58,602 nt of DNA, taken from positions 1 to 58,602 of the forward strand of contig VFGU01000005.1 of the NCBI GenBank assembly GCA_009392285.1. The letters are read 5' to 3'. Position numbers and translations under genes: made by a program. Source of the stretch: SAR202 cluster bacterium (lineage in GTDB: Bacteria > Chloroflexota > Dehalococcoidia > Lucifugimonadales > Lucifugimonadaceae). A model generated the notes under the pieces. That model saw only the letters and a list, made by a program, of their open reading frames with translations. It did not search any database and was not told the origin of the DNA. Below, in pieces: positions 18,835 through 27,632 of the stretch (position 1 is the first letter of the stretch; every line of letters begins with the position of its first letter).

Positions 18835-19713
18835 ATGAAAGTACTTGTGACTGGGGGGAGTGGAAGAGCAGGAAAATACGTAATAAAGGATTTGCTTGAA
18901 CATGGGCACAGTGTGGTAAATGCCGACGTGGTCAACGGATACCTAGAAGACAGAAGCCCAGAACTTTCCTACAAGAAAATAGATTTTACGGACTACGGAG
19001 AAACAGTATTTGCGACTTCAGGTTGTGATGCGATTATACATCTTGCAGCAATACCTAGTCCTGGAGTAATCCCGAACCAAGAAGTTTTCAGGGTCAACAT
19101 GACTTCCACATTCAATGTTCTCGAGGCTGCCGAGGAAAAAGGCATAGAAAAGATAGTACTTGCCTCATCAGTAAATGCACTGGGAGCCGGATGGCCCGCA
19201 ACACTGTGGGGAGAGTCTCCCATCCCTCCTAAATATTTTCCTATAGACGAAAAGCACCCCACAAGAAACAAGGACGTATACAGCATGACGAAATGGCTCG
19301 GCGAAGAAATGGGCGAGTCGTTCGCAAGAAAGAGGAAGGTGCAGATTTCGAACATGAGATTCCACGGCCTTTGGGACGAAGAGATGGCAAAAAATTACGT
19401 GAGGGCCGAAAAGAAGATGGATCTGACCGGACACAACGCTGCGGGATTCTTCGCATGGACCGACAGAAGGGATGCCGCGTCTGCGTGCAGGCTCAGCATA
19501 GAGGGTGACTGGACCGGGCACGAAGCCTTCTTCATAAACGGCAAGGATACGGTTCTTGAAATTCCCACCAAGGACGCTACCAACGAACTGTTCCCAGATA
19601 TTCCCTACGTTAAAGAAGTGGAAGAATACGGAACATTACTGGACATAGACAAGGCGAAAGAAATTCTGGGATGGGAGCCGAAATACTCTTGGAGAGACGC
19701 CTCAGACTGGTAA
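18835..19713 (+). CDS. Extended SDR, NAD-dependent epimerase/dehydrogenase
   Basis: Rossmann enzyme acting on a sugar or sugar acid; uronate/aldose dehydrogenase is one possibility. It has the GxxGxxG motif VLVTGGSGRAGKYV at residues 3-16, IIHLAAIPSP, a catalytic Ser in VLASSVNALG, and YSMTK (YxxxK) near residue 150. The ribosome site AAGGGAG precedes the ATG. It is a paralogue of the SDR at 24.8 kb: both begin MKVLVTGGSG and end with GWEPK(Y/F)SWRD. Its G+C is clearly above the local background, mostly after 19150, and it sits between two tRNA genes. Confidence 0.86.
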   Translation: MKVLVTGGSGRAGKYVIKDLLEHGHSVVNADVVNGYLEDRSPELSYKKIDFTDYGETVFATSGCDAIIHLAAIPSPGVIPNQEVFRVNMTSTFNVLEAAEEKGIEKIVLASSVNALGAGWPATLWGESPIPPKYFPIDEKHPTRNKDVYSMTKWLGEEMGESFARKRKVQISNMRFHGLWDEEMAKNYVRAEKKMDLTGHNAAGFFAWTDRRDAASACRLSIEGDWTGHEAFFINGKDTVLEIPTKDATNELFPDIPYVKEVEEYGTLLDIDKAKEILGWEPKYSWRDASDW

Positions 19714-19750
19714 AAATAGTTGTTTTCTATTAATATTTTCTAACTAAAAT

Positions 19751-19825
19751 GCGGCTATCGTATAATGGTTATTATGGAACCTTGCCAAGGTTCAGATACG
19801 GATTCGATTTCCGTTAGCCGCTCCA
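19751..19825 (+). tRNA. tRNA-Gly (GCC)
   Basis: Complete cloverleaf with CCA encoded at 19823-19825. The acceptor GCGGCUA pairs with UAGCCGC and the discriminator is U, as usual for glycine. The anticodon stem GAACC/GGUUC encloses UUGCCAA with anticodon GCC at 19784-19786. The T arm is ACGGA-TTCGATT-TCCGT. It follows the SDR gene by 37 bp. Confidence 0.97.
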
Positions 19826-19916
19826 ATAAACGCCTATGCCATACCTTCGCACATAGGAAGTACTATCAACCCTAAAAACATAATCCACAGCAAGGCGGAT
19901 ACTGGGCTAGTAAATT

Positions 19917-20423
19917 TCAATTTGCCCTCCAATTCTTAAGTCCTTTAATTCTTCCCTTATTAATTATTTTGATTAACTCATTTATCTTTTTTTGAAACTC
20001 ACCATCTTCTTCAAATTCGCTCCTCATTTCATTTAGATTAGGAGAGTCGTATGGATAGAAATAATCATAAACTTCAGTCTCATGCCAGTTTATTAAATGT
20101 ACCGGACACTCAATTCCATCTGGATTATTCGAATAATTAAAAAATAAAAGGTCATTAATATATTTATCCCAATATACTGGGTCATCAAGATAAACCTCAG
20201 TCATCTTAAATAAAGAAAAATACTCAGCATCAGTACAGCCAAACTCCTCACTAATTTGAGAATTAATTCTATGCCCAATAGTTGAAAATTTATTAGATTG
20301 GTTTAAATATGATTTCATTTTTACATCTCCATTTCGCCTGCCTAAATTAGCAGGTGTTTTAAATCCAAGAATCAAGTCTTCATAATTTTTATAAACAATA
20401 TATTTATCACTATTTTTTGACAA
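19917..20423 (-). CDS. Hypothetical protein, 168 aa
   Basis: I do not recognise this protein. It is soluble with no signal or membrane segment, rich in Asn, Tyr, Asp and Glu, with aromatic-acidic stretches (WHETEVYDYFYPYDSPNLNE) and a basic C-terminus (GRIKGLKNWRAN). The start is TTG at 20423 with a strong AAGGAG seven bases upstream, which supports real translation. It is isolated, running back toward tRNA-Gly with a long AT-rich intergenic region upstream. A gene of unknown family beside a tRNA could be a recent arrival, but no integrase or repeat is present. Confidence 0.6.
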   Translation of the reverse strand: MSKNSDKYIVYKNYEDLILGFKTPANLGRRNGDVKMKSYLNQSNKFSTIGHRINSQISEEFGCTDAEYFSLFKMTEVYLDDPVYWDKYINDLLFFNYSNNPDGIECPVHLINWHETEVYDYFYPYDSPNLNEMRSEFEEDGEFQKKINELIKIINKGRIKGLKNWRAN

Positions 20424-20858
20424 AGAAACACTCCTTAGAGAAAGAAAAATTGAAATTTATAACTGTTTGAACTAACTATCAAACTAGTTATAATTATATC
20501 ATATTGATGGCAGATGTGTCAAATTATTTCAAGGCAAATAAAACTATTTATTAGAATCTTTTCATCAAAATATAAGTAATATTTAATAGGCATAATGGGT
20601 ATTTAAAAAGGGAGGTTAATCTATTTATCTTTTGGCTTTTTATTCAATATCTATTTTTGATTTTTTTTTCTATTTTTTATGGAATTGGACTTTCTTCTTA
20701 TTAAATCCACTATGAGATTTACGGACTTTCGGTTATCCGAAGCCTTTTTCCTGAGAGACTCTCTCTTTCTTTCTCTTCTTTCGCCTTTAGTTTCCATATA
20801 TAGAATTTATCATTAATAACTTATTTTAAAAATTTACTAATTCAATTAGGATAATAAT
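20424..20858. other. Intergenic region with small ORF and short inverted repeats
   Basis: The longest gene-poor stretch here (435 bp). About 20424-20690 is very AT-rich with poly-T runs and nothing I can name. From 20690 to 20797 the composition rises in G+C and holds a minus-strand frame of 48 codons. Two short inverted repeats lie there: TTCGG-TTAT-CCGAA (20728-20741) and GAGAG-ACT-CTCTC (20753-20765). The rest (20798-20858) is the leader of the downstream gene, with AGGATAATA just before its ATG. Confidence 0.6.
20651..20797 (-). CDS. Possible small basic protein, 48 aa
   Basis: Open frame from ATG 20797 to TAG 20651. The product is strikingly basic: it opens METKGERRERKRES, contains a short hydrophobic strand or helix SVNLIVDLIRR, and ends in a Lys/Asn-rich tail. 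The higher G+C of this block against its AT-rich surroundings is what coding sequence would look like here. No Shine-Dalgarno is seen. It could be an RNA- or ribosome-binding small protein, or the DNA may instead be a structured leader. I do not recognise a family. Confidence 0.35.
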   Translation of the reverse strand: METKGERRERKRESLRKKASDNRKSVNLIVDLIRRKSNSIKNRKKNQK

Positions 20859-22136
20859 ATGAATTCTGAAAATATCTTCACTATAGACACATCTTCAATA
20901 AAATTTGGAAAAGGTTGCACCGAAGAAGTTGGGTATGAAGCAAAAAGATTCAATATTCAAAATGCTATGATTGTCACAGATAAAGTCATTTCAGAACTTC
21001 CATTATTTGAAAAAGCACTTAAGGCATTGGAAAAAGAAAAAGTTAAGTTCTCAGTATTCAGTAAAGTAAGCGTTGAACCAACCGACACCTCATTTAAAGA
21101 AGCTTCTCAATTCGCAATTGATGGAAATTATGACGGTATTATAGCTATTGGTGGAGGCTCTTCTATGGATACAGCTAAAGGAGCAAACCTTTACTCAACT
21201 TATCCTGCAGACTTCCTGGACTACGTAAACGCCCCCATAGGTAAAGGCATAAGAGTGCCGGGACCCCTGAAGCCATCTATATGTATTCCTACAACTGCAG
21301 GGACTGGTTCAGAAACTACAGGGGGTGCAATATTCGATCTTGAGGAGATGCATGCAAAAACCGGGCTTTCCGATAGATTCCTGAGGCCTAGCGTTGGAAT
21401 AATCGATCCAGAAAATATTAAAACCATGCCTAGAATGGTGGCTGCATGCAGTGGGTTTGACGTTTTATGCCACGGCATAGAATCGTATACGGCAATGCCC
21501 TTCTCAGACAGAGAAAGTCCCGATGATCCGGGAGAAAGGCCCGCATACCAGGGATCAAATCCTGTAAGCGACGTGTGGTCAATGAGAACCATAGAAGAGG
21601 TGTCCCAAAACATAGTAAAGTCTATAAATGACCCTAACAACATAGATGCTAGGGAAAGCATGATGCTTGCCGCATCCGCTGCCGGAGTAGGATTCGGAAA
21701 CGCGGGAGTACACCTTCCTCACGGAATGTCGTATGCGGTTTCAGGGAATGTAAAGGAATTTACTCCTGAAGGATATCCCCAGGGAAAGCCTATAGTTCCT
21801 CACGGGCTTTCCGTTATACTTAACGCTCCTGCGGTATTCAGATTTACTTCTCCATCCAATCCGCAAAAACACTTAAAAGTCGCTTCTCTTTTGGGAGTAG
21901 ATACTTCAAATATCAACGAAGAAGATGCGGGTAATGCGATCGCTGATAAACTCATTGAACTATTGAGGGAGTTGGGTATGCCTAACGGGCTGAGCGGAAT
22001 TGGATACACTGAAAATGATGTCGAAACTCTCGTGAAAGGAACTCTTCCTCAGCACAGAGTAACCAAGTTATCCCCAATTCCAGCAGACAAAAAGGATTTC
22101 GAAATGTTATTCTCAGAATCCTTAAAACTCTGGTAA
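20859..22136 (+). CDS. Hydroxyacid-oxoacid transhydrogenase (ADHFE1-type iron alcohol dehydrogenase)
   Basis: Group III iron-dependent dehydrogenase. The HOT subfamily oxidises 4-hydroxybutyrate-like hydroxyacids while reducing 2-oxoglutarate or similar. The NAD-binding GGGSSMDTAK is near residue 98 and TTAGTGSETT near 145. Metal-site regions are FDVLCHGIESYTA and VHLPHGMSYAVSG, plus VPHGLSV. The insert FSDRESPDDPGERPAYQGSN is typical of the ADHFE1/HOT clade, as is the 425-aa length. Base composition changes inside the gene: AT-rich ends with a G+C-richer middle (about 21190-21900). An EamA transporter follows after 4 bp, probably the same operon. Confidence 0.88.
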   Translation: MNSENIFTIDTSSIKFGKGCTEEVGYEAKRFNIQNAMIVTDKVISELPLFEKALKALEKEKVKFSVFSKVSVEPTDTSFKEASQFAIDGNYDGIIAIGGGSSMDTAKGANLYSTYPADFLDYVNAPIGKGIRVPGPLKPSICIPTTAGTGSETTGGAIFDLEEMHAKTGLSDRFLRPSVGIIDPENIKTMPRMVAACSGFDVLCHGIESYTAMPFSDRESPDDPGERPAYQGSNPVSDVWSMRTIEEVSQNIVKSINDPNNIDARESMMLAASAAGVGFGNAGVHLPHGMSYAVSGNVKEFTPEGYPQGKPIVPHGLSVILNAPAVFRFTSPSNPQKHLKVASLLGVDTSNINEEDAGNAIADKLIELLRELGMPNGLSGIGYTENDVETLVKGTLPQHRVTKLSPIPADKKDFEMLFSESLKLW

Positions 22137-22140
22137 TTGA

Positions 22141-23001
22141 ATGGGATTAGAAGTAACGTTATTAATACTTTTTTCAGCGGTCATCCACTCTATTTGGAAT
22201 ATCCAATTAAAAAAATCAAATGATCCCATTACATATGTTATTGCTATTGCTATTGTTGGGTGGGTCATATTTACTCCCTACGCAATATATAAACTGTTTA
22301 ATTCAACAATATCAACGGAGACATACCTTTTTACTTTTTCAAGTTTTTTGATTCATTTTTTATATTTTTTATTTCTTGGAAGAGCTTACTCAAAATTCGA
22401 ACTTTCAGTTGTTTATCCCATAGCAAGAGGACTATCGGTTTTCCTGATTCCTGTGTACGGAATATTAATATTAAATGAGCAAATGACGCTTCAGGCTATT
22501 TTTGGATGCTCTCTTATAATATTCGGAATCATAATGACAGGGTCTATTTCAATTGGAGATTTAAAGACCAAAGAAAAGAGAAAATTATTCTTAAAAAGTG
22601 GAGCATTCTCAGCGATATTAATAGGGATCATAATTTCTTTATATTCTTTAGTGGACAAAAAAGCCGCATCAGGCATTGATCCTTTTCTGTTTGTTTGGCT
22701 TACTGATACATCGGCAGTGATTTTGGGAATCAAGTTTTTTAGAAATAACAATTTCAGAAATCATTTTACAAAAGAAAATATTAAGTTAATTATTCCTGGA
22801 GTTTTTCAGTTTAGTTCGTATGCGATTGTTATATATGCATATTCTTCTACTATGCTAAGTTATGCAGGAACTTTCAGAGAAATTGGAACAGTATTTGGAG
22901 CAATATTTGCGAAGATTTTTTTAAAAGAAGAATTTGGAAGGAAAAAGACTTTGGGGATTTTATTGATAGTGTCAGGGGCTTTTCTTATATCAATTTTCTA
23001 G
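22141..23001 (+). CDS. EamA/DMT-family transporter
   Basis: Drug/metabolite-type transporter, 286 aa with about ten membrane helices in two EamA halves (SVVYPIARGLSVFLIPVYGI in the first; SYAGTFREIGTVFGAIFAKI, then FLKEEFGRKKTLGILLIVSG, in the second). The substrate is unknown. It starts 4 bp after the transhydrogenase stop, so a link to that enzyme's substrate is possible. The stop TAG lies in a CTAG shared with the convergent gene's stop. Confidence 0.87.
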   Translation: MGLEVTLLILFSAVIHSIWNIQLKKSNDPITYVIAIAIVGWVIFTPYAIYKLFNSTISTETYLFTFSSFLIHFLYFLFLGRAYSKFELSVVYPIARGLSVFLIPVYGILILNEQMTLQAIFGCSLIIFGIIMTGSISIGDLKTKEKRKLFLKSGAFSAILIGIIISLYSLVDKKAASGIDPFLFVWLTDTSAVILGIKFFRNNNFRNHFTKENIKLIIPGVFQFSSYAIVIYAYSSTMLSYAGTFREIGTVFGAIFAKIFLKEEFGRKKTLGILLIVSGAFLISIF

Positions 23002-23864
23002 CCTGTTAAACCAGTTCCTTCAAGCATATAAACTGCTCCAGTAGCAAAAGTTACATACAATATATCCTTCTTATCTCCTCCAAAAGTACAATTAGTTGGA
23101 GAGTCTTCTGGGGCTTCAAAAGTTTGTATAACTCTGCCCTCAGGATCAAAATGATAGATCATTGGGCCAGGGCCAGATGTGTTAAATCCTGCAGTCGCAA
23201 CTATGTTTCCTTCAGAATCAAGAGTCATTCCATCTACACCTCGATGTGGGCCAAAATCATGCATTACTTCATATGAACCGAGGCTCAAATCATCTTTAAT
23301 TTCATATGACCTAAGTTCTCTTCGTATGTCAGGGTTATCAAAATTGTGAGGGCTATTTGCGACATAAAGTTTTCCTGAATCCTTCGATAGCAGAACCCCG
23401 TTTGGTCTGTCTGTATCAAATGTTGCTCTTTTTACTTTCCAAGACGACCCCTCTTTAGATGCCAAATAAACTGATTCATGATCAATTGATAAGGGTCTTC
23501 CTCCATAATTTGGGTCAGAAAACCAAATATTTTTTCCATCTGGGAATATTGCAAGGTCATTTGGCTCATTAAATTTTCTTCCTTCAAATTCAGTTGCTAT
23601 AACTTCAGTATCTTTTCCTGACTGATAACTGACCAACCTTCTTCCTTCTCCCTCACATGCATATAGTTTTCCATTCCGATCCAGCAGCATTCCATTACTG
23701 CCTCCAGTATTTTCTCTCCATATACTATTAGATTCGTCTTTAGGGTTATAAATCCATGTAATACTTTCAGAGCATTCAGAATACAATAATCCTTCGCTAG
23801 TCCATGTAGGACCTTCCGTTAAATTACTCTGATCGGCTATCTTATTCCAATTTAAATCTTTCAT
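22998..23864 (-). CDS. SMP-30/gluconolactonase-family protein (copy 1)
   Basis: Six-bladed beta-propeller lactonase likely to hydrolyse a sugar-acid lactone. Metal and active-site regions: LTEGPTWTSEGLLYSE (Glu ligand), GRKFNEPNDLAIFPDGKNIWFSDPNYG (Asn ligand), DTDRPNGVLLSKDS, and HRGVDGMTLDSEGN (Asp). An upstream TTG at 23870 is in frame, but ATG at 23864 has AGGAG at proper spacing, giving 288 aa. It is a tandem duplicate of the next gene upstream, with only 2 bp between them, so the two are co-transcribed. Confidence 0.88.
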   Translation of the reverse strand: MKDLNWNKIADQSNLTEGPTWTSEGLLYSECSESITWIYNPKDESNSIWRENTGGSNGMLLDRNGKLYACEGEGRRLVSYQSGKDTEVIATEFEGRKFNEPNDLAIFPDGKNIWFSDPNYGGRPLSIDHESVYLASKEGSSWKVKRATFDTDRPNGVLLSKDSGKLYVANSPHNFDNPDIRRELRSYEIKDDLSLGSYEVMHDFGPHRGVDGMTLDSEGNIVATAGFNTSGPGPMIYHFDPEGRVIQTFEAPEDSPTNCTFGGDKKDILYVTFATGAVYMLEGTGLTG

Positions 23865-23866
23865 GG

Positions 23867-24745
23867 TCAATCTCCTTTCGGGTACAATAATGATCCTCTA
23901 AGTCCAGAATTCCTGATTCTGTAAAGGTGCCCTTCAAGACTAGTTACATAAATATCTGCTAGGTCTTTACCTCCAAATGTTATATTAGAAGGCCTCATGC
24001 AGGGAGTTCTAACAGTTTCAATTATTCTGCCCTTAGGATTAAAAATATATATCATGGGTCCTGGTCCAGATATTTCCCATCCACAAGTAGCAAGTATGTT
24101 TCCTTCAGAATCAAGAGTCATTCCATCTATGCCCCTGTGAGGGCCAAAATCATGTAAAATTTCATATTTTCCGAGAGTTTCACTATCGAGAACGGGATAA
24201 GATCTCAACTGCCTCCTTTGATTGCCACTAAAATCACTTTGAGCTACAAATAATTTCTTGTAGTCTGCCGAAAAAAGAATTCCATTGGGAGAAGAGCAGT
24301 CAAATGTCATTCTCTCGGTTTTGTAATTTCCAGATCCTATATTTGAAGCTTTTATCACAGAAGAAAAGTGCAGGTCAGGCTTATTGTCGATAGAGGATAT
24401 CTGATCAGAAAACCATATATTATCTTCTAAATCAATTGCCAAATCATTAGGAGCATTAAGTCTCTTGCCGTAAAGTTTATCTGCAACTACAATGGTCTTC
24501 CTGTTCTCATATCTTACGATTCTTCTGCCCTTTTGCTCACATCCAAACAGTTCCCCTTTTGAATTATAATTAAGACCATTCACACCTAAAGTTCCCTCAA
24601 TATCAATAGAAATATCATTTGTTGATGGGTCAAGTCTTAAAATCCTGTTTTCTATACCATCAGTAAAAAGTATATTTTTACCGTCCCAAACAGGACCTTC
24701 TGTAAGGTTTCCGTTAGCTCTTTTTAACTCTTCAAATTTCCACAT
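23867..24745 (-). CDS. SMP-30/gluconolactonase-family protein (copy 2)
   Basis: Second beta-propeller lactonase-like protein, 292 aa. It has the same landmark residues as its downstream tandem copy: NLTEGPVWDGKNILFTDG, GKRLNAPNDLAIDLEDNIWF, CSSPNGILFSADYKK, and HRGIDGMTLDSEGN. The copies have diverged clearly but align end to end, so they may act on different lactones. The gene is divergent from the SDR at 24.8 kb, 54 bp apart; a dehydrogenase followed by a lactonase is a standard sugar-oxidation pair. Confidence 0.87.
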   Translation of the reverse strand: MWKFEELKRANGNLTEGPVWDGKNILFTDGIENRILRLDPSTNDISIDIEGTLGVNGLNYNSKGELFGCEQKGRRIVRYENRKTIVVADKLYGKRLNAPNDLAIDLEDNIWFSDQISSIDNKPDLHFSSVIKASNIGSGNYKTERMTFDCSSPNGILFSADYKKLFVAQSDFSGNQRRQLRSYPVLDSETLGKYEILHDFGPHRGIDGMTLDSEGNILATCGWEISGPGPMIYIFNPKGRIIETVRTPCMRPSNITFGGKDLADIYVTSLEGHLYRIRNSGLRGSLLYPKGD

Positions 24746-24799
24746 ATTTTTTGAATTATTATAAACTTTTTAACAAATATATAAGAAAAGGAAGGTCTT

Positions 24800-25738
24800 A
24801 TGAAGGTTCTTGTAACAGGAGGTTCTGGGATAGTAGGTCATTACGTTATAGACGAATTAATAAGAAATAACCATGAAGTAGTGAATGCAGATAAGGTGAG
24901 ATGGGGTGCGCTTTCACATAGTGGCACAACCGCAACTGCTAATGCAGATGTTGCTCTAGAGATGAGAAAATCATGGGGAGAACTGCCAACTTTTTTTGAA
25001 GTTGATGTAACCGATTATGGGCAGGTAGTATCAGCAATGGAAGGGTGTGAAGGAGTGATTCATTTAGCTGCTTGTCCAAGTGCGCAATACTATACAGAAG
25101 AATTCGTATTCTTTACCAACACAACTTCGATGTGGAATATATGCAGGGCCGCAGAACAGCTGAACATTAAAAATGTCCTTCTTGGGTCATCTTATAATTC
25201 AATTGGTGCAATGGGAACAGCAGCCAGGTGGGATAAGAATGAGGTTAAGCCTCCAGAATATTTTCCTATAGATCAATATCAAGGGACAAGATCTGAAGAT
25301 CCATATTCAGTGGCCAAATGGATAGGAGAGCAAGTTGGAGATGCCTTTGCAAGGAGGAATCCAGATATGTCTATCGGGAGCATGAGATTCAATGGAATGT
25401 GGGACGATGATAAGTTTAAGGAACTAAACAAAAATCCAATTTCTAATGCATGGGAGAGGTGCCAAGGATTCTGGACATACCTTCATATCAAGGATGCAGC
25501 AACTGCTTGCAGAATGGCAGTTACGAAACCTAAGTGGAAAGGTCATGAAAAATTCTTCCTTAATGCAAAAGACACGATGATAACAATTGATACTATGGAA
25601 GCCATAAAAATTGTATATCCTAACGTAGAACTAAGAGAGGAAATTGTTGGGCACAATGCACCGCTTAAAATAGATCTTGCTAAAGAAAAGTTCGGCTGGG
25701 AGCCTAAATTTTCTTGGAGGGATTCTATCTTTGGTTAG
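24800..25738 (+). CDS. Extended SDR, NAD-dependent epimerase/dehydrogenase (paralogue)
   Basis: 312-aa Rossmann enzyme, paralogue of the SDR at 18.8 kb. GGSGIVGHYV is the cofactor motif; VIHLAACPSAQYY, LLGSSYNSIG and YSVAKWIGEQ (YxxxK) follow. It has an N-terminal insert around residues 35-55 absent from the other copy. Its base composition matches the surroundings, unlike the other copy. SD GGAAGG precedes the ATG. It is divergent from the SMP-30 pair, suggesting sugar oxidation to a lactone then hydrolysis; that link is inference. Confidence 0.85.
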   Translation: MKVLVTGGSGIVGHYVIDELIRNNHEVVNADKVRWGALSHSGTTATANADVALEMRKSWGELPTFFEVDVTDYGQVVSAMEGCEGVIHLAACPSAQYYTEEFVFFTNTTSMWNICRAAEQLNIKNVLLGSSYNSIGAMGTAARWDKNEVKPPEYFPIDQYQGTRSEDPYSVAKWIGEQVGDAFARRNPDMSIGSMRFNGMWDDDKFKELNKNPISNAWERCQGFWTYLHIKDAATACRMAVTKPKWKGHEKFFLNAKDTMITIDTMEAIKIVYPNVELREEIVGHNAPLKIDLAKEKFGWEPKFSWRDSIFG

Positions 25739-26571
25739 GCAACATCTTGAGATTGTTCTCCTAACCCTTCAATACCCAACTTCATAGAATCGCCGGCCTT
25801 CAAGTAAGTTGGAGGATTCATTCCAGAACCAACTCCTGGAGGAGTCCCTGTAGAAATTATATCTCCGGGCTGAAGAGACATAAATTGACTTAGATAACTA
25901 ATTGTAAAAAATACCTTGTGAATCATAGTATTCGTATTACCGTCCTGAACTCTTTGCCCATTAAGTTCAAGCCAAAGATTCAAGTTTTGAGGATCTTCCA
26001 CTTCATCTCTTGTAACTAAATATGGACCAATCGGACCAAAAGTATCACAACTTTTCCCTTTGACCCATTGACCTAATTTTTCTAATTGAAATTCTCTCTC
26101 ACTGAGATCATTTATAACACAGTACCCAGCAACATAATCTTCTGCTTCTGATTCTGAAATATATTTTGCTTCTTTTCCGATTACTACCCCAAGTTCTACT
26201 TCCCAATCAGATTTCACAGAATTTTTAGGAATAACGACTTTATCGTTGGGACCACTTATTGCACTAGTAGCCTTCATAAATAAGATTGGTTCTGCAGGCG
26301 GATCCATTCCAACCTCTTTTGCATGATCAGAATAATTAAGTCCAATGCACAAAAATTTTCCTACGTCTCCTACGCATGGTGCATAATCGATATCTCCTTG
26401 GACTAAAGGCAACGAATTGAGATCGGAGTTCATTATCACTGAAAGTGACTCATCTGTAATAGTTTGTCCATTCCAATCTTCTACTAATCCTGAAGCATCC
26501 CTAGCGGAACCTGAGTCGTCTAATATTCCGGGTTTAACTTTTCCATTTTCTCTGTACCTTAGAAGTTTCAT
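25735..26571 (-). CDS. FAH-family hydrolase (2-hydroxyhepta-2,4-diene-1,7-dioate isomerase-like)
   Basis: 278-aa FAH-fold enzyme. N-terminal KLLRYRENGKVKPGILDD is typical of the long-domain subgroup. The catalytic domain has FLCIGLNYSDHAKEVG, the metal ligands in DWEVELGVVIGKEA, GYCVINDLSEREFQ, KSCDTFGPIGPYLVT, and SLQPGDIISTGTPPGVGSG. The substrate is probably a 2-oxo or 2,4-dioxo carboxylate. It lies among sugar-acid enzymes, so a late step of deoxy-oxo-sugar-acid degradation is plausible but unproven. The stop is shared (TTAG) with the SDR. Confidence 0.89.
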   Translation of the reverse strand: MKLLRYRENGKVKPGILDDSGSARDASGLVEDWNGQTITDESLSVIMNSDLNSLPLVQGDIDYAPCVGDVGKFLCIGLNYSDHAKEVGMDPPAEPILFMKATSAISGPNDKVVIPKNSVKSDWEVELGVVIGKEAKYISESEAEDYVAGYCVINDLSEREFQLEKLGQWVKGKSCDTFGPIGPYLVTRDEVEDPQNLNLWLELNGQRVQDGNTNTMIHKVFFTISYLSQFMSLQPGDIISTGTPPGVGSGMNPPTYLKAGDSMKLGIEGLGEQSQDVA

Positions 26572-26651
26572 CTTGTCCTCTTATATTGTTTTTTCGTTTA
26601 CATTAGAATACATTTTTAAATTAAAAATTCCAAACAGAAATTAGGCTTAAT

Positions 26652-27632
26652 ATGTCGAATAAGAAAATAATAATGACAAAAAAACCAATAGGTTTTCCTG
26701 AAGAATCTAACTTTAAATTAATTGATGAAGGTTCGATCGACTTAAAGGCAAATGAAGTCAGACTTCAAACTTTGTGGCTATCTCTAGATCCATATATGAG
26801 GGGTGCTATGAATAGAATTCGCGAGGGAGAAACAATGGTGGGAGAACTAATTGGGAAGGTGGTAGAGTCCAAGTCTCAGATAATTTCTGAAGGGGCTATT
26901 GTTCTAAGTAAAGCTGGCTGGCAAACAAGCCCTATAGTAAATGAAAATGATATAAAAATTGTCGATCCTAGAATAAGCCCATTAAGTTTGGCTCTTGGTG
27001 CAATTGGCATGCCGGGGCTTACCGCATACTTTGGGCTTACAAAAATAGGAGACCCCAAACCAGGAGAAACAGTAGTTGTGTCTGCAGGAAGTGGAGCAGT
27101 AGGTTCTGTTGTTGGTCAAATTTCAAAAAAAATAGGATGCAAAGTAGTTGGGATCGCTGGGTCAGATAAAAAAGTAGAATACATGACTAGCGAATTAGGA
27201 TTTGATCATGGCATAAATTATAAGAATTCAGATTGGACTGAAAATCTTAGTAAAAGTACCGAAAGTGGAGTAGATATCTATTTTGATAATGTAGGTGGGA
27301 TAATTAGCGACGAAGTAATAGATAGAATCAATGAAAATGCTAGGGTGCTTATTTGTGGACAAATTTCTCAGTACAATAATTCTGGGGTTGAATTAGGCCC
27401 AAGAAATTTAAAACAATTTTTATTTAAAAGAGCAAAATTAGAAGGATTCATGGTTTACACCTATGAAGATCAATACAAAGAAGGATTAGACTTTCTTATA
27501 AATATGTTAGATAAAAATGAACTGAAATTTAAAGAAACTGTGATTGAAGAAATAGAGAATGCTCCTCATGCCTTTTCAAAGTTATTTACAGGAGAAAACT
27601 TTGGAAAACTGGTTATAAAAGTTCATGACTGA
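26652..27632 (+). CDS. NADP-dependent MDR-family reductase (CurA/leukotriene B4 12-HD-like)
   Basis: Zinc-independent medium-chain reductase, 326 aa. The N-terminal LWLSLDPYMRGAMN is the hallmark of the CurA/PTGR clade. The nucleotide-binding motif is VVSAGSGAVGSVVGQIAKK-like (SAGSGAVGSVVGQ), followed by YFDNVGGIISDEV and the C-terminal EGFMVYTYED. It probably reduces an activated double bond of an enone substrate. The ATG has a weak AGG upstream. It abuts the convergent MFS gene with no spacer. Confidence 0.88.
   Translation: MSNKKIIMTKKPIGFPEESNFKLIDEGSIDLKANEVRLQTLWLSLDPYMRGAMNRIREGETMVGELIGKVVESKSQIISEGAIVLSKAGWQTSPIVNENDIKIVDPRISPLSLALGAIGMPGLTAYFGLTKIGDPKPGETVVVSAGSGAVGSVVGQISKKIGCKVVGIAGSDKKVEYMTSELGFDHGINYKNSDWTENLSKSTESGVDIYFDNVGGIISDEVIDRINENARVLICGQISQYNNSGVELGPRNLKQFLFKRAKLEGFMVYTYEDQYKEGLDFLINMLDKNELKFKETVIEEIENAPHAFSKLFTGENFGKLVIKVHD

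Noticed and set aside
18993-19583. Several long open frames on the opposite strand and in other frames inside the SDR gene
   Set aside because: They arise because this region is G+C-rich and lacks chance stops; the SDR frame has complete family motifs and a ribosome site.
19833-19857. CCTATG...CATAGG inverted repeat after tRNA-Gly as a terminator or att site
   Set aside because: Six-pair stem with a 13-base loop and no T-tract; no integrase or second copy was found.
20728-20752. TTCGG-TTAT-CCGAA followed by CTTTTTC as a plus-strand terminator
   Set aside because: No plus-strand gene ends upstream, the stem is only five pairs, and the T run is short; it falls inside a possible coding frame.
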